A stretch of DNA of 64,000 nucleotides from Rhodopirellula bahusiensis (GCF_002727185.1 NZ_NIZW01000014.1:124001-188000); one strand, 5' to 3'; positions 18,605 through 30,129 are shown, counted from the first letter of the stretch. Notes: generated by a model not told the origin, from the letters alone. Translations and numbers: made by a program.

Positions 18605-20041
18605 TTGCGACACACGATCCTTTTCTTTGGTTTGGCATTGTTGGCGTGCAGCTCGCAATTTGCCGTCTCGTCCGCCGTGGGCAATGATGTCAGTCGGGAT
18701 TGGCCTCAGTGGCGCGGTCCTGATGCGTCCGGCAGTGCGCTGGAATCCAACCCGCCGACGACATGGAGTGAGTCGGAAAACATTCTTTGGAAGATTGACG
18801 TCCCCGGCATCGGAAGCAGCACGCCGATCATTTTGGGTGATCGAGTGTATGTCAGCACCGCGGTGAAAACCGAGCGGGTTGCAGAGAACCAGGACGCCAA
18901 AGAGCAAACGCCACAAGAAACTGCTCCTCCGCGTGGTGAACGACGTGCGGAGCGAGGTCGTCCGGAAGGTGGACGAGGCGGACCTGAACGCGGGGGGCGA
19001 GGTCGCGGGCGTGGCGGTCGAGGAGGCGGGGCCAAACCGACAAACTTCTACGACTTTTTGGTGATCGCATATGACCGTGCCAACGGCGAAGAGGTTTGGC
19101 GAACCTCAGTGACCCAAGAGGTGCCTCACGAAGCGGGGCACAATACGAACACTTTCGCATCCTCTTCCCCGGTCACGGATGGAGAGAAGCTGTACATGTC
19201 GTTCGGGTCGCGTGGCGTTTTCTGCTTGGACCTGAACGGAAAGCAACTGTGGAGCGTTGACCTGGGACAGATGCAGACTCGTGCCCAGTTTGGCGAAGGC
19301 AGTTCGCCTGCCGTCCATCAAGGCACGCTGGTTGTTCCATGGGATCACGAGGGCGAGTCTTTCATCGTCGCTTTGGACGCCGCGACTGGTGAAGAGAAAT
19401 GGCGTCAGAGTCGCGACGAGCAAACCACTTGGTCGACGCCACTGATCACCGAGTACGAAGGACGAACCCAAGTCATCACCAACGGTTCCAAACGAGTTCG
19501 CAGTTATGACTTGGCGACGGGTGAGTTGATTTGGGAATGTGGTGGACAGGCTGGCAACCCAATCCCTTCTCCGGTTCGATTCGAAGACAACGTCATCGTG
19601 ATGACCGGCTATCGAGGCTATGCGATCTATTCCATTCCGCTGATTGCGAAAGGTGACGTCACCGACAGCGACGTGATCACTTGGGTCGAGGAAGACGCGG
19701 CGCCCTATGTGCCATCGCCGGTTCTTTACAAAGGTCAACTGTATTTCGTGAAGTCCAACAATGGCGTCTTGGTTTCGCGGCAAGCGAAGTCAGGAGAATT
19801 GGTGATCGATCAAACTCGTTTGCCGGATATCTCTTCGGTCTACGCTTCGCCCGTTGCAGCGGCCGATCATGTCTACTTCACCGGTCGTGATGGAACCACA
19901 TTGGTTCTGCGTCACGGCGATGAACTGGAAGCGATTGCGACCAACAAACTGGACGATGAAATCGATGCTTCCGCCGCCATTGTCGGTGACCAGATCTTCC
20001 TACGCAGCAAGTCGCACTTGTACTGCATTGGCAACAAGTGA
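18605..20041 (+). CDS. secreted PQQ-like beta-propeller protein
   Basis: 478 residues from a TTG start. I chose TTG because GGAG lies 8 nt before it and a clean signal peptide follows (RHTILFFGLALLACSSQFAVSSA); an ATG 50 codons upstream would place this peptide inside the protein. The mature protein is a BamB/PQQ-type propeller, with WPQWRGPDASG and repeated blades such as ANGEEVWRT and LNGKQLWSVDLG. A roughly 30-residue insert of Arg, Gly, Pro and Glu near residues 115-150 interrupts the first blades, probably as a flexible loop. No PQQ-enzyme catalytic pair is evident, so it is more likely structural or substrate-binding than a dehydrogenase. Confidence 0.85.
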   Translation: MRHTILFFGLALLACSSQFAVSSAVGNDVSRDWPQWRGPDASGSALESNPPTTWSESENILWKIDVPGIGSSTPIILGDRVYVSTAVKTERVAENQDAKEQTPQETAPPRGERRAERGRPEGGRGGPERGGRGRGRGGRGGGAKPTNFYDFLVIAYDRANGEEVWRTSVTQEVPHEAGHNTNTFASSSPVTDGEKLYMSFGSRGVFCLDLNGKQLWSVDLGQMQTRAQFGEGSSPAVHQGTLVVPWDHEGESFIVALDAATGEEKWRQSRDEQTTWSTPLITEYEGRTQVITNGSKRVRSYDLATGELIWECGGQAGNPIPSPVRFEDNVIVMTGYRGYAIYSIPLIAKGDVTDSDVITWVEEDAAPYVPSPVLYKGQLYFVKSNNGVLVSRQAKSGELVIDQTRLPDISSVYASPVAAADHVYFTGRDGTTLVLRHGDELEAIATNKLDDEIDASAAIVGDQIFLRSKSHLYCIGNK

Positions 20042-20090
20042 ATTTCTTACGACTGTCTTTCTATTGCCCCACCAAACGGTTGAACTGAAT

Positions 20091-20939
20091 ATGTGTGATC
20101 AGGATCATTTCGAAGAAGATCTGAAGAAGTACTCGCGGCGTGACATTGGCACCTTGGCCGCAGCGGGAATCGGCGCCGCGATGATGCTCCCGCGAGTTGC
20201 CAACGCCGCGGAAGTCAGTGAACAAGACGTGGTCATCGAAACACCCGATGGCAAATGCGACGCGTACTTTGTCACGCCTTCCTCCGGAACGCATGCGGCT
20301 GTCCTGATTTGGCCGGATATCTTTGGTTTGCGTCCCGCGTTTCGGCAGATGGGGAAACGTTTGGCCGAATCGGGATACAGCGTGTTGGTGGTCAATCCGT
20401 TCTATCGTCAACAAAAAGCTCCCACCGCCGCTGATGGTGCCAACACATCCATTTCCGACGTGCGACCGTTGGCTCGTTCGCTGACTCCTGAGACTCACAC
20501 CACCGATGCGAAAGCGTTTGTGGCTTGGTTGGACCAGCAATCTCAGGTCGATACGGACAAGCAAATTGGCACGACGGGTTACTGCATGGGCGGACCGATC
20601 GTCTTCCGGACTGCGGCGGCCGTTCCGAATCGAATCGGAGCAGCAGCGACGTTTCATGGCGGAGGATTGGTATCGGATGGGGATGACAGCCCGCATCGAT
20701 TGATTCCGAAGATGGAAGCAGATCTCCTGATCGCGATCGCAGAGAACGATGATCAGCGAGACCCGGATGCCAAGACGGTTTTGAAGGAGTCCTTCGACGA
20801 AGCCAAATTGGATGCCGAAATCGAGGTGTATCCCGCCGGGCACGGTTGGTGCCCGCCCGACACGCGTGTCCACAATCCGGAGCAAGCAGAGAAGGCTTGG
20901 GGCCGTATGCTCTCGCTGTTCGAAAAAGCTTTGGCTTGA
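20091..20939 (+). CDS. exported dienelactone hydrolase family protein
   Basis: 282 residues, alpha/beta hydrolase of the dienelactone hydrolase family. The N-terminus has a twin-arginine signal (SRRDIGTLAAAGIGAAMMLPRVANAA), so it is probably folded before export. The catalytic triad is readable: Cys165 in GYCMGG, an Asp at 220-221 (AENDD) and His251 (AGHGWC). Family members open dienelactones or related esters; the natural substrate here is unknown. Met was placed at MCDQDHFEED, 49 bp after the propeller gene stop; earlier in-frame codons overlap that gene. The pair may be co-transcribed. Confidence 0.87.
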   Translation: MCDQDHFEEDLKKYSRRDIGTLAAAGIGAAMMLPRVANAAEVSEQDVVIETPDGKCDAYFVTPSSGTHAAVLIWPDIFGLRPAFRQMGKRLAESGYSVLVVNPFYRQQKAPTAADGANTSISDVRPLARSLTPETHTTDAKAFVAWLDQQSQVDTDKQIGTTGYCMGGPIVFRTAAAVPNRIGAAATFHGGGLVSDGDDSPHRLIPKMEADLLIAIAENDDQRDPDAKTVLKESFDEAKLDAEIEVYPAGHGWCPPDTRVHNPEQAEKAWGRMLSLFEKALA

Positions 20940-21100
20940 TTTTGTTGTCCAACACCCGTGGATTCGCGAGCGTCTGGTTTACGCCAGGATGACGTCTGAA
21001 TATCGTTGACGGTCGACGTGTGGTTTTCGGTGCTGGTTTCTTTCGCTTGCGACCAACACTTGAATGCACGTCGGTCCTTCGCCAATCCACGAGAGTGTTC

Positions 21101-21739
21101 ATGAGTGAGTTGCAAACCATTCGACTGTTTCCGACTTTGGAAACGTTTGTTCAGAATCGTCGGGGCGAGGCGGACCAGATTTCCGAGGATCGCAAAGACG
21201 AACTGAAGCAATTGGCGGGGTACGTTCGCGACGAATTGCAGAAGTCGGATCCGGTTCAGTTGACCTTCATTTGCACTCACAACTCACGTCGCAGTCACCT
21301 CGCACAAATTTGGGCCAAGGTGGCGGCTGATTTGTTTGGATTGGATCGCGTTCGGACTTTTTCAGGTGGGACCGAGAAGACGGCGATGAATCGCCGCATC
21401 GTTTCGGCGTTGACCCGAACCGGACTTCAGGTTGACGTGAAGACGGCAGACGAGACCAATCCAACTTACGCGGTCCGCTATGCCGAGCGATCTGAGCCGC
21501 TGGTTTGCTTTTCAAAAATCTACAGCGACTCACCCAATCCGACCGCGAAGTTTGCGGCTGTGATGACCTGCTCCAGTGCAGACGAAGCTTGCCCGTTCGT
21601 GCCGGGGTGTGACCTGCGGTTGCCAATCCGATACGAGGACCCAAAGGTGTCCGATGACACACCACGGGAAGCGGAAGTCTACGACCAGCGCTGCCAACAG
21701 GTCGCCAGAGAAATGCTCTACGCAATGTCGTTGGTCTGA
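21101..21739 (+). CDS. low-molecular-weight protein-tyrosine-phosphatase/ArsC-like protein
   Basis: 212 residues. The phosphate-binding loop is C58-T-H-N-S-R-R64 (C-x5-R), followed by SHLAQIWA, the fold shared by LMW tyrosine phosphatases and thioredoxin-linked arsenate reductases. Two further cysteines in CSSADEACPF could provide the resolving thiols used by ArsC-type reductases, but the extended N-terminus and altered loop place it in an uncharacterised branch. It is cytosolic. The function is phosphatase or oxyanion reductase; I cannot decide from sequence. The start MSELQTIRL follows a 160-bp gap. Confidence 0.78.
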   Translation: MSELQTIRLFPTLETFVQNRRGEADQISEDRKDELKQLAGYVRDELQKSDPVQLTFICTHNSRRSHLAQIWAKVAADLFGLDRVRTFSGGTEKTAMNRRIVSALTRTGLQVDVKTADETNPTYAVRYAERSEPLVCFSKIYSDSPNPTAKFAAVMTCSSADEACPFVPGCDLRLPIRYEDPKVSDDTPREAEVYDQRCQQVAREMLYAMSLV

Positions 21740-22051
21740 GTCTCAACCGCGTTCATTCTTCATGATCGCTGCGGAAGTCCGAATGCTTGCGGTGCTTACC
21801 GCCTCATCCGGGACCCTCTGTCCATTAAACGTGCCTCCTTCGCACCGACTTCGGTCGGCGTTGTGATCGGTGGACGGATAGCGTTGGTATCTGAAATCAT
21901 TGCTGCAACGGGAGTTGCGTGCGTTTAGGGCGCATGCTTTGCGGAGCGATGGTGTAGCCGGTCATCTACAGTTCGACGCTTTGAAGAGCGGCGACCAACT
22001 CAGGTGAACCGCGACTACAGAATGAAATCAACCGCAAACGGCTCCCATACG
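21740..22051. other. gene-free stretch with a UUCG hairpin
   Basis: 312 bp between the LMW-phosphatase-like gene and the flavin oxidoreductase. It holds CCGAC-TTCG-GTCGG at 21845-21858, a 5-bp stem capped by a stable UUCG tetraloop, and a smaller stem TGTAG/CTACA near 21954-21971. Either could end transcription; neither has a T-run. I find no open frame of protein-like composition. Confidence 0.45.
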
Positions 22052-23194
22052 ATGAACAATCCCGAATCCCAATCTTCTCAATCCACTTTGTTTCAGCCGC
22101 TCAAGGTTGGCGGTCTTACGTTGCCCAACCGAGTCGTGATGGCTCCCTTGACGAGGGCACGCGCCGGGGTGGAACGCCTGGCCAATGAGATGATGGCTGA
22201 GTACTACACTCAAAGAGCCTCAGCTGGTTTGATCATCAGCGAAGCGACCGTGGTGTCCGGACAAGGCATCGGGTGGCCTCAATCACCGGGGATCTACAAC
22301 GACGAGATGGCAGAACGATGGAAGATCGTGGTGGATTCGGTTCACGAAGCCGGCGGACGAATCTTCTTGCAGTTGTGGCACACCGGTCGGGCTTCGCACA
22401 GTGACTTTCATGATGGCGATTTGCCGGTCGCTCCCTCGGCGATTGCGATTGAAGGCGATGGAGTGCACACACCCTCCGGAAAGAAACCGTACGAAGTCCC
22501 GCGTGCTCTCGAAACCAATGAACTGCCCGCGATCGTAGAGGACTATCGCAAGGCGGCCGAACGCGCGAAGTCGGCTGGCTTCGATGGTGTGGAAGTTCAT
22601 TCGGCAAACGGCTATCTGTTGGACGAATTCTTGCAGTCCAAATCCAACCATCGAGAAGATCAGTACGGCGGCAGCATTGAGAATCGCTACCGTTTATTAG
22701 GTGAGGTTGTTGATGCAGTCACAAGCGTTTGGTCCAACGATCGTGTTGGCTTGCGACTGGCGCCCAACGGTTCGTTCAACGACATGGGATCACCTGAATA
22801 CGTCGAGCAGTTCACCTATGTCGCACGTCAACTTGATGCATATGGCCTCGCGTACTTGCACGTCATGGATGGAACCGGGTTTGGTTTCCATGAACTCGGA
22901 CCCGCGATGACGCTCGCGGATTTCCGAAAGGTGTTTAGCGGTCCGTTGATGGGCAACGTTGGCTATTCGCGAGAGTCGGCGGAAGAAGCTTTGGTCGATG
23001 GTTCGGCTGACTTGATTGCGTTCGGCAGGCCTTACATCAGCAATCCCGACCTGGTGCAGCGTTTCAAAAACGGATGGCCCTTGGCGGACACCGCGGACAT
23101 GTCCGTTTGGTATTCGCACGATGCCGAAGGCTACACCGACTTCCCAACCTATCAAGCTGAATCCAAACAGCCTGAGTCTTGCACCGCTGAATAG
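22052..23194 (+). CDS. NADH:flavin oxidoreductase, old yellow enzyme family
   Basis: 380 residues, TIM-barrel FMN enzyme of the OYE/NemA group. Marks in order: LFQPLKVGGLTLPNRVVMAPLTRARAG at the N-terminus, FLQLWHTGRASH, the paired substrate residues in GFDGVEVHSANGYLLDEFLQ, NHREDQYGGSIENR, and IAFGRPYISNPDL near the end. OYE enzymes reduce activated C=C bonds, nitrate esters and quinones using NAD(P)H. It lies 116 bp before a zinc alcohol dehydrogenase on the same strand, so the two may form an electrophile/aldehyde detoxification unit. Starts at 22022 (ATG) or 22004 (GTG) are possible; the chosen one fits the family length. Confidence 0.93.
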   Translation: MNNPESQSSQSTLFQPLKVGGLTLPNRVVMAPLTRARAGVERLANEMMAEYYTQRASAGLIISEATVVSGQGIGWPQSPGIYNDEMAERWKIVVDSVHEAGGRIFLQLWHTGRASHSDFHDGDLPVAPSAIAIEGDGVHTPSGKKPYEVPRALETNELPAIVEDYRKAAERAKSAGFDGVEVHSANGYLLDEFLQSKSNHREDQYGGSIENRYRLLGEVVDAVTSVWSNDRVGLRLAPNGSFNDMGSPEYVEQFTYVARQLDAYGLAYLHVMDGTGFGFHELGPAMTLADFRKVFSGPLMGNVGYSRESAEEALVDGSADLIAFGRPYISNPDLVQRFKNGWPLADTADMSVWYSHDAEGYTDFPTYQAESKQPESCTAE

Positions 23195-23310
23195 AGGTTG
23201 CACAAGGCTTCGTCGAGCAGCGCCGCTTCTTCAATTAAGCGGGCGAGAGTTCCTCGTTCGAGCAACGCTGCCTCGTTCAGCAATTCAATCCAAATCTAAA
23301 TGAGCTTCTC

Positions 23311-24321
23311 ATGAAAACCGTCCATGCCTACGCCGTCAAAGAATCCAAAGGAACTTTTGAAGAGTTCGAGTATGAACTCGATGACATCGGTTCCGACGAG
23401 GTCGACATCGATGTCGAATCATGCGGCATTTGTCATAGTGACATCAGCATGGTCGACAACGACTGGGAGATGAGCGAGTATCCGCTGGTCCCCGGACATG
23501 AGGTGATCGGCAAGGTTTCCTCCATCGGCGATCACGTGTCTCACTTGTCCGTTGGCGATCGTGTCGGGTTGGGATGGCACGCCGGCTATTGCATGGCGTG
23601 TGATCAATGCATGAGCGGCGATCACAACCTCTGCAACGATGCTCAAGCAACGATCGGTGGACGCCACGGCGGATTCGCTGACACCGTGCGAGCCCAATCG
23701 GCCAGTGTGGTGAAGATTCCTGATCCGTTGAACGCGAAAGAAGCGGGACCTCTGCTATGCGGTGGCGTCACGGTTTTCAATCCGTTCATGCAACTTGGTC
23801 TCTCTCCCACGTCATCGGTCGGTGTGATCGGAATCGGTGGACTCGGTCACCTCGCTCTCAAATTCGCGAACGCTTGGGGATGCGAAGTCACCGCGTTCAC
23901 TTCCGAATCAAAGCAGGAAGAAGCGTTGGAGATGGGCGCTCACCACACGATCAATTCTCGTGATGTGGACGCTATCAAGAACACCGATCTGCGTTTCGAT
24001 TTGGTGATTTCCACCATCAACGTTCCGCTGGACTGGAACGCCGTGTTGGGGACGCTTAAAACGCATGGGCGTTTGCACATGGTCGGTGCGTTGACCGAGC
24101 CGATGGAGATTGGTTTGTTGCCACATATGCTGTTCAACCAGCTGTCACTCGGGGCGTCACCAGTGGGGCCGCCGGCTGTCATTCGAACAATGCTTGACTT
24201 CGCAGCTCGCCACCAGATTGCTCCCGTGACCGAGCACTATCCGATGAGCAAAGTCAACGACGCATTCGATCGCCTTCGCAGTGGCGACGCACGTTACCGA
24301 ATCATCTTGGATCGCGATTGA
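23311..24321 (+). CDS. zinc-dependent NAD(P) alcohol dehydrogenase, cinnamyl-alcohol/YahK type
   Basis: 336 residues, medium-chain dehydrogenase. Catalytic zinc ligands are Cys41 (GICHSD), the PGHE histidine at 63 with Glu64, and a later Cys in LLCGG. The structural zinc is held by Cys94, 97, 100 and 108 ([15 protein letters not shown]). The Rossmann motif [13 protein letters not shown] binds the nucleotide. The YahK/CAD branch usually reduces aldehydes with NADPH. Length and motifs are complete. It follows the old yellow enzyme on the same strand and converges on the RND efflux operon. Confidence 0.93.
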   Translation: MKTVHAYAVKESKGTFEEFEYELDDIGSDEVDIDVESCGICHSDISMVDNDWEMSEYPLVPGHEVIGKVSSIGDHVSHLSVGDRVGLGWHAGYCMACDQCMSGDHNLCNDAQATIGGRHGGFADTVRAQSASVVKIPDPLNAKEAGPLLCGGVTVFNPFMQLGLSPTSSVGVIGIGGLGHLALKFANAWGCEVTAFTSESKQEEALEMGAHHTINSRDVDAIKNTDLRFDLVISTINVPLDWNAVLGTLKTHGRLHMVGALTEPMEIGLLPHMLFNQLSLGASPVGPPAVIRTMLDFAARHQIAPVTEHYPMSKVNDAFDRLRSGDARYRIILDRD

Positions 24322-24348
24322 GTGAGGTGGCGTTCGTTGCCGTCACTC
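24320..24348. terminator. hairpin between convergent dehydrogenase and RND genes
   Basis: GAGTGA (24320-24325) pairs with TCACTC (24343-24348), with an inner GGC/GCC stem. It overlaps the dehydrogenase stop and lies 4 bp from the RND stop, so it could serve both strands. There is no strong T-run. Confidence 0.45.
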
Positions 24349-24351
24349 TGT

Positions 24352-27300
24352 TTACGCGATGAACGTCTTTTGGATGTCCTCGAGGATCAGATAGAGGCAC
24401 GGCACCAGTACCAAAATGATCGCGGTCGCGAACAGGATTCCAAATCCGAGTGAGATCGCCATCGGGATGATGTACTGAGCTTGCAGCGAGTCCTCAAAAA
24501 TCAGCGGCATCAATCCGCCGAACGTTGTCAGCGTTGTCAGCAAGATCGGTCGAAAGCGTCGCAGGCCGGCTTGTGAAATGGCGTCAAACGCAGATTGTTT
24601 TTCTCGATGACGGTTGGCGTAGTCGATCATGATCAACGAGTCATTGATCACGACACCCGACAGGGCGATTACTCCCATCAAGCTGACCAACGACAAATCG
24701 TAGCCGAGCATGATGTGACCGATGATGGCACCGACCACGCCGAACGGGATCGCCACCAGAACGATCAGCGGTTGCACATAGTCCCGGAACGCGATCGCGA
24801 GCAGTGAATAAATCACGGCAAGAGCCAGGCCAAAGGATCCCCAAAGGGACTGGGTTGCCTGCCGCATCTCAGCGTCGCTGCCCTCAAAGCTCCAGGTGAT
24901 TCCTGGGAAGTCTTCGCGAAGTTTGGGGAGTTCCGAGTTTTTCAGTGCCTCAATGACCTGTGTCGCGGCACGTTTGGGTTCAACATCCATTGAGACATTG
25001 ATCGCACGCCGACCGTCACGACGATTGATGGATCGAAAGGCGAGTGTCTCTTCCACATCGGCGACATCCAACAGTGGCACCTCGGCACCGCTGGGTGTTC
25101 GAATGATCAAGTCCTCAAGGTTGTGAATGTCCTCCCGTTGTTCCTCCGGGAGTTTGACACGGACCTCGGTTTCGTTCGTTCCGCGAATCAAACGCAATGC
25201 CAACGAGCCGAAGAAAGCACCTCGCAGTTGTTCGCCAAGTTCCTCATCAGTCAGACCAAGCGATCGGCCCTCGGGACGAAGACGGAAGTCGTATTGCGTC
25301 TTGCCTTTGTTGTAATTGTCGTTGACATCGCGAGCATTGGAATACAGCTGAACACGCTCAACGAATGAGGTGGCTGCTTGTTCCAACACCGTGATGTCGC
25401 TGTGGCTGAGATCAATGCTGATGTCGCGACGATGGCCACCCGGGCCTCGTTCGGCTTCGAACGTGACTTGATTGACACCCGGCAAATCACCGATGTGTTC
25501 TCGCCACAAATCGATGACTTCGTTGGCGGTCATATCTCGCTGGTCCGGCGGTTTCATCACGATCTCCACGTCGATGAAACTTTGCCCGCGAACGTTTGTC
25601 TTGATGCCCTCGGCGACCTCGTACAGGTTGTGTTCTTCGAACATCTTGATGCTGGCCTGCGTCACCGTGTCAGCAATTTTCGCCGCTTGATCCTGGGTCG
25701 TGCCGACGGGCATTCGAACCCCGGCTTCAATCTCATCGGCCGACACTTCGGGCATCAGAATCAGCCCCATGTGAGCACTCGTCGCGTAGCCGCCGATCAC
25801 AACGAACAAGGCGAACGCCAAGGAAGCCGTGATATATCGATGACGAAGACTGACGATCAGGACGGGGCGATAGAAGAACTCAACCACTCGGTTGAAACTT
25901 TGGCTGAATCGTTGTTGACCACGATGCAGTCGAGCCCCAATGCTCTTGGGATTGCGACCCGCCTCACGAGCGTGGGCCAAGTGAGCCGGAAGAATGAACA
26001 GGGACTCAACCAGCGACAGCGCGAGCACGATGATCACGACGACCGGCAATGGACCCCAGAATTTGCCCGTTTCGCCTGGAATAAATAGCAGCGGAACAAA
26101 CGCGACGATGTTCGTCAGGATGCTGAATGTGACCGGGCCGGAAACCTCTTTCGTACCCTCCACAGCGGCGTTTTCGTGATCTTGGAGACTTTGTCGTTTT
26201 TCGTAAACGTTTTCGCCAACAACCACCGCGTCATCGACCACGATTCCAAGCACGACGAGAAAGCCAAACAACGAAATCATGTTGATGCTGACGCCGGCGG
26301 CGGGCAACAGCAGCACGCCGCCGATGAAAGAAACCGCCATTCCCATCATCACCCAAAACGCCAGTCGGAATTCGAGGAACAACGACAGGATCACCAGGAC
26401 AATGACAACCGCCATCGCAGCGTTCTCAGCGACCAGCATGAGTCGTCGGCGAAACTCTTCCGCGTTGTTGCTGTCGATTCGCCACTTCACCCCCGGCGGC
26501 AGAGCGGTTTCGAACTCTTCCATCGTTTCGTGGACCGCTTCGGCCACATCCATCGGTGACTGAGAACCGACGCGATAGATGTCCAGTTCGACCGACGGCG
26601 TCTGGCTGAATTGCGAGTGAAATCCAACGTCTTCGAACCCGTCTCGAAGTGTGGCGATGTCGCCGAGAGTCACCATGGGACCATCACGCCCCGCCACGAT
26701 CTCGATGCCGGCGAACTCTTCAGCCCACTGCTTGCGAGCTTTGACGCGAAGCAAAATTTCGCCGGCCGTTGTTTGGACTGACCCCGCCGCCACATCTTGG
26801 CTGGACGTGCGAATGATTTGGGCCACGTCGGGAAGAGTCAGACCGTATTCACGCAGTCGTTGACGTGGGATTTCAACATGCGTCACGTATGCCGGAACAC
26901 GGCGTAGTTCGACTTGTGTGATTTGCTCTTTGGATTGCAGTTGGTCACGAAGTTGTTCGGCAAGCTTTCGGAGGGCCCAAATATCAATTGGGCCATAGAT
27001 CGCAACCTGCATGACTTCTTGCTGGCGAGATTGCAGTCGAACCTCGGGTTGTTCGATTTGGTCCGGGAACGTGCGGATCCGGTTGACCGCTTGGTCGACA
27101 TCCTGCAGGACTTTCATGCGGTTTTCGCCGCCGACCAATTCGATCAGGACTTCGCCGCGTCCCTCTCGAGCCTCACTGGTGAGTTCACGGATCCCTTCGA
27201 CGCCACGAACGGCTTCCTCGATCGGACGCAGGATGCCTTGTTCAACTTCTTCCGGCGCGGCACCCGGGTATCCAATCGTGACTTCGATGATGTCGAGTTG

Positions 27301-27450
27301 GAACTGCGGGAAGACTTCTTTTTGAATTGCAAACGCTGACCAGATGCCACCACCAAGCAGCAGCAACATCAGCAGGTTGGCCGCAATCGCATTGCGAGCC
27401 ATCCATGCGATGGGGCCACCCTCGGGAACCATCTTCGACAACGATGTCAC
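24352..27450 (-). CDS. RND efflux pump inner-membrane transporter
   Basis: 1032 residues, full-length RND transporter. The N-terminal helix is followed by a large periplasmic loop, a bundle of membrane helices with the proton-relay motif [19 protein letters not shown], a second periplasmic loop and a second helix bundle ([32 protein letters not shown]). The aspartate pair in TM4 points to a hydrophobe/drug-type (HAE1-like) rather than a metal-type pump. Its start overlaps the adaptor stop by 4 bp (ATGA). It is the last gene of an outer-membrane-factor/adaptor/pump operon, so all three parts of the pump are encoded together. Substrates are unknown. Confidence 0.94.
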   Translation of the reverse strand: MTSLSKMVPEGGPIAWMARNAIAANLLMLLLLGGGIWSAFAIQKEVFPQFQLDIIEVTIGYPGAAPEEVEQGILRPIEEAVRGVEGIRELTSEAREGRGEVLIELVGGENRMKVLQDVDQAVNRIRTFPDQIEQPEVRLQSRQQEVMQVAIYGPIDIWALRKLAEQLRDQLQSKEQITQVELRRVPAYVTHVEIPRQRLREYGLTLPDVAQIIRTSSQDVAAGSVQTTAGEILLRVKARKQWAEEFAGIEIVAGRDGPMVTLGDIATLRDGFEDVGFHSQFSQTPSVELDIYRVGSQSPMDVAEAVHETMEEFETALPPGVKWRIDSNNAEEFRRRLMLVAENAAMAVVIVLVILSLFLEFRLAFWVMMGMAVSFIGGVLLLPAAGVSINMISLFGFLVVLGIVVDDAVVVGENVYEKRQSLQDHENAAVEGTKEVSGPVTFSILTNIVAFVPLLFIPGETGKFWGPLPVVVIIVLALSLVESLFILPAHLAHAREAGRNPKSIGARLHRGQQRFSQSFNRVVEFFYRPVLIVSLRHRYITASLAFALFVVIGGYATSAHMGLILMPEVSADEIEAGVRMPVGTTQDQAAKIADTVTQASIKMFEEHNLYEVAEGIKTNVRGQSFIDVEIVMKPPDQRDMTANEVIDLWREHIGDLPGVNQVTFEAERGPGGHRRDISIDLSHSDITVLEQAATSFVERVQLYSNARDVNDNYNKGKTQYDFRLRPEGRSLGLTDEELGEQLRGAFFGSLALRLIRGTNETEVRVKLPEEQREDIHNLEDLIIRTPSGAEVPLLDVADVEETLAFRSINRRDGRRAINVSMDVEPKRAATQVIEALKNSELPKLREDFPGITWSFEGSDAEMRQATQSLWGSFGLALAVIYSLLAIAFRDYVQPLIVLVAIPFGVVGAIIGHIMLGYDLSLVSLMGVIALSGVVINDSLIMIDYANRHREKQSAFDAISQAGLRRFRPILLTTLTTFGGLMPLIFEDSLQAQYIIPMAISLGFGILFATAIILVLVPCLYLILEDIQKTFIA

Positions 27451-28703
27451 TCGGTTGTCTCCTCGGTTTCGTCAGCGTCAACTTCCGACGTGGCCTCGTC
27501 GGCCGTGATCTTCCGCAGTCCAACGCCATTGGCCACGGTCGCCAGCGTCGTGGTCACGATGTCTTCGCCTTCTTCGAGTCCTTCGCGAATGTAGGCGTAC
27601 TCGGCGTCGCGAAAAACGACTTGCGTTTCGCGAATTTCCAATTGTTCGTCAGCCATCACCCACACGGTTTCTTGATCGCGAACGTATTCACGGGGAAGGC
27701 GAATCACGTCTTGGATCTCGATGCCTTCGATTTGCGTTTCGATGAGCGTGTCCAGAATCAACGGGGGTGCATCCGATTCGCGGCCAAGTGGATCCGCAAC
27801 GGTGATCAGAACGCGTGCCAACCGTGTTTGTTGATCAAGTGTTCCAATCAAGCGAGCGACCCGGCCTTCTCGTTCAGCGTCTGGTCCCCAAGCGTCCGGG
27901 TTTCGCAGAATGACTTTGGATCCTTCGGTTGATGAGCCATCGTCTTGCGTCTCGGGGAACTGAACCCATCGCAGTGTACGAACGGGAACAGCGGCCATGA
28001 TCCAGTACTCATCCACGCCGATCAGACGCGCGAGCTCTTCGCCCGGTCCCACCTGTGATCCGATGTTGACCGATTGCGTCAGGATTTGGGCGTCAAAGGG
28101 CGAGGTCACTTCGGTTCGGTTGAGGTCCAGTTCGGCTCGTTCGAGCGATGCCTTCGCGGCCGCCATTTCGGCTTTGATCGAAGCGATCTGAGGTTCTCTC
28201 AGCACCAGGCCTCGGTTGGTGTCGTCGATCGTTCCCTCCAGCATTTCCAGCTCTTTCACTGCCAATCGCTGGCGTGCCTGTTCGATTTCCCACAACGCTT
28301 CTTTCTGCAGCAATTCACTGTTACTGATCGAGATCGCGTTTTCGAAGTCGGCCGGGTCGATTCGCAGCAGCATATCGCCTTTGCGAACCATGCCACCGGG
28401 AATGAATTCAGGCGAGAGCTCAACCACTTGGCCGCTGATACGGGGGCCGAGCGTGATGTCTTGGGCTGGTTCGACGGTTCCGAGCACCACCAATTGAGGC
28501 GAAAAGCTGCCACGTTCCGCGGTGATGGTGTTCACCAAAGCCGACGATTTTCGCGTGGCGTTGACCTGCTGGGCGGTGGGTTCGGTTTGGTTGATCACAA
28601 CCACCGCGGCGGCGGATGCTCCCAAAATTGCCAAGCAAGTGATGATCGTACCGAGGATGCGAAGCCAGCGCCATTTGGGCCGCTGTTTCGACGCATCATT
28701 CAT
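27447..28703 (-). CDS. RND efflux periplasmic adaptor (HlyD/membrane fusion family)
   Basis: 418 residues. One N-terminal anchor helix ([24 protein letters not shown]), a split lipoyl/barrel-sandwich domain ([26 protein letters not shown] and [30 protein letters not shown]), an intervening helical hairpin (about 150-220), a beta-barrel and a membrane-proximal domain. An acidic tail ([16 protein letters not shown]) is unusual. It joins the inner-membrane pump to the outer-membrane channel. The start [10 protein letters not shown] overlaps the channel gene by 8 bp; an ATG 23 codons upstream is less likely. The stop overlaps the pump start. Confidence 0.93.
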   Translation of the reverse strand: MNDASKQRPKWRWLRILGTIITCLAILGASAAAVVVINQTEPTAQQVNATRKSSALVNTITAERGSFSPQLVVLGTVEPAQDITLGPRISGQVVELSPEFIPGGMVRKGDMLLRIDPADFENAISISNSELLQKEALWEIEQARQRLAVKELEMLEGTIDDTNRGLVLREPQIASIKAEMAAAKASLERAELDLNRTEVTSPFDAQILTQSVNIGSQVGPGEELARLIGVDEYWIMAAVPVRTLRWVQFPETQDDGSSTEGSKVILRNPDAWGPDAEREGRVARLIGTLDQQTRLARVLITVADPLGRESDAPPLILDTLIETQIEGIEIQDVIRLPREYVRDQETVWVMADEQLEIRETQVVFRDAEYAYIREGLEEGEDIVTTTLATVANGVGLRKITADEATSEVDADETEETTE

Positions 28704-30129
28704 CGACAACTGTCTCCGGGATGATTTCCACGGTGGATTCCAATAGTTCAAAGTCTTGTGGACGGGTGTCAAAATCGCCAGCCAACGCCAAGTACAGCGA
28801 GATGCGAATGAGCACCAAGTCTAATTGAGCGGAAAGCAGTTCGCGCTGCAATCTTTGCTGAGCGGTGATTGCACTGAGCACGTCCAAGTAGGTCGCATCG
28901 CTGATCAGATATTGCTCTCGCAACTGCTCGGACGATTGGCGTGCCAGCTCGACTTGGTTTTCCAAGTGCTCGATCCGTTCGAGCTGGTAGCGTTCTTGGG
29001 CCAACGCGTCTTCGACTTCGCTGAAAGCATTCAGCATGGTTTGCCCATAAACATTGAACAATTCGCGTTTGACGGCGGCGTTTCGATCGACTTCGGCTCG
29101 ACGTTGCCCACCGTCAAACAGAGGGGCGATCATCTGTGCACCGATCGAAACAAACCAATCTCGGAATAACGTTTCGGGCGATTCCGACACGTTCAACAGC
29201 GACCCGGTGAGGTTGATGCGCGGGTACTGAGCGCTGATGGCGGAGGCCAAGTCTCGGTCCGCAGCTCGGAAAGCCAGATAATCGCGGCGAACGTCGGGAC
29301 GGCGTTTGAGCAATTCCGACGGGAGGCCGGTGGATGGCAGTGCCGGCAGGGGTGGTAGTTCCGATCCGGGATCGTACTCCGCAATCTGGGGCATTTCGCC
29401 GAGCAACACTGCGAGCTGGTGTTCCAACACTTCGATGCGGGCCTTTTCGACCACCATTTGTTCCAGGGTGGCTTCGACCAATTGTCGTTGACGAAGCACG
29501 TCGGGGCTGCGGATCAACCCCGAGGCAAAGCGAGCCTCTTGCAACGCCAAACCCATTTCATTGTTATCGAGCTGTTCGTTGAGCAATTCGATCTGGGCGT
29601 GACCTTCGATCAGCGAAAACCAAGTTCGAGCAATCTCGGCCGACAGCGTCAATGCGATCGCGTGGTAGTCTTCTCGCGTGGCGGAAGTTCTCAATCGTTC
29701 CGCATCGACGCGAGATTCGATTTCGCCCCACAAGTCGACTTGGTATCCCGCATCCAATCCCCATATGAAACTGGAGCGGTCGTTTCCGGGACCCATGGTG
29801 CTGCCATAATCTGCAACGCCATTCAGGTCGGGCCAAAGATCCGAGGCTTCACGCCGTGTGACAGCCCGGGCCGCATACAAACGTTGCAGGGCAGCGGCGA
29901 GAGTGAAGTTGCCTTGTAGGGCGACCTCGATTTCTGCGTTGAGCGTGGGGTCGTTGAATGTTGTCCACCAGCGATCTGGAGGAATCACTTCACCGGGAGC
30001 AGAGAACGGTGGCGGCGTTTGTGAACGAAACGTCCATGTGTTGTCTGGGTTGGCGCAGCCGACACCGATCAGCAGCAACGCAATGAGCCACCGGGCGGGG
30101 AGAAACCTCGCTAGTCGAACCATGAACAT
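28696..30129 (-). CDS. TolC/NodT-family outer-membrane efflux lipoprotein
   Basis: 477 residues. The N-terminal signal ends in a lipobox-like LLIGVGC, so the mature protein is probably a lipoprotein. Two internally repeated outer-membrane-efflux domains follow, with the family marks [19 protein letters not shown] and [35 protein letters not shown]. It would form the trimeric exit channel of the pump encoded downstream. It is the first gene of the operon; the downstream adaptor starts inside its last codons. A second Met two codons in (30123) is an equally good start. Confidence 0.92.
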   Translation of the reverse strand: MFMVRLARFLPARWLIALLLIGVGCANPDNTWTFRSQTPPPFSAPGEVIPPDRWWTTFNDPTLNAEIEVALQGNFTLAAALQRLYAARAVTRREASDLWPDLNGVADYGSTMGPGNDRSSFIWGLDAGYQVDLWGEIESRVDAERLRTSATREDYHAIALTLSAEIARTWFSLIEGHAQIELLNEQLDNNEMGLALQEARFASGLIRSPDVLRQRQLVEATLEQMVVEKARIEVLEHQLAVLLGEMPQIAEYDPGSELPPLPALPSTGLPSELLKRRPDVRRDYLAFRAADRDLASAISAQYPRINLTGSLLNVSESPETLFRDWFVSIGAQMIAPLFDGGQRRAEVDRNAAVKRELFNVYGQTMLNAFSEVEDALAQERYQLERIEHLENQVELARQSSEQLREQYLISDATYLDVLSAITAQQRLQRELLSAQLDLVLIRISLYLALAGDFDTRPQDFELLESTVEIIPETVVDE

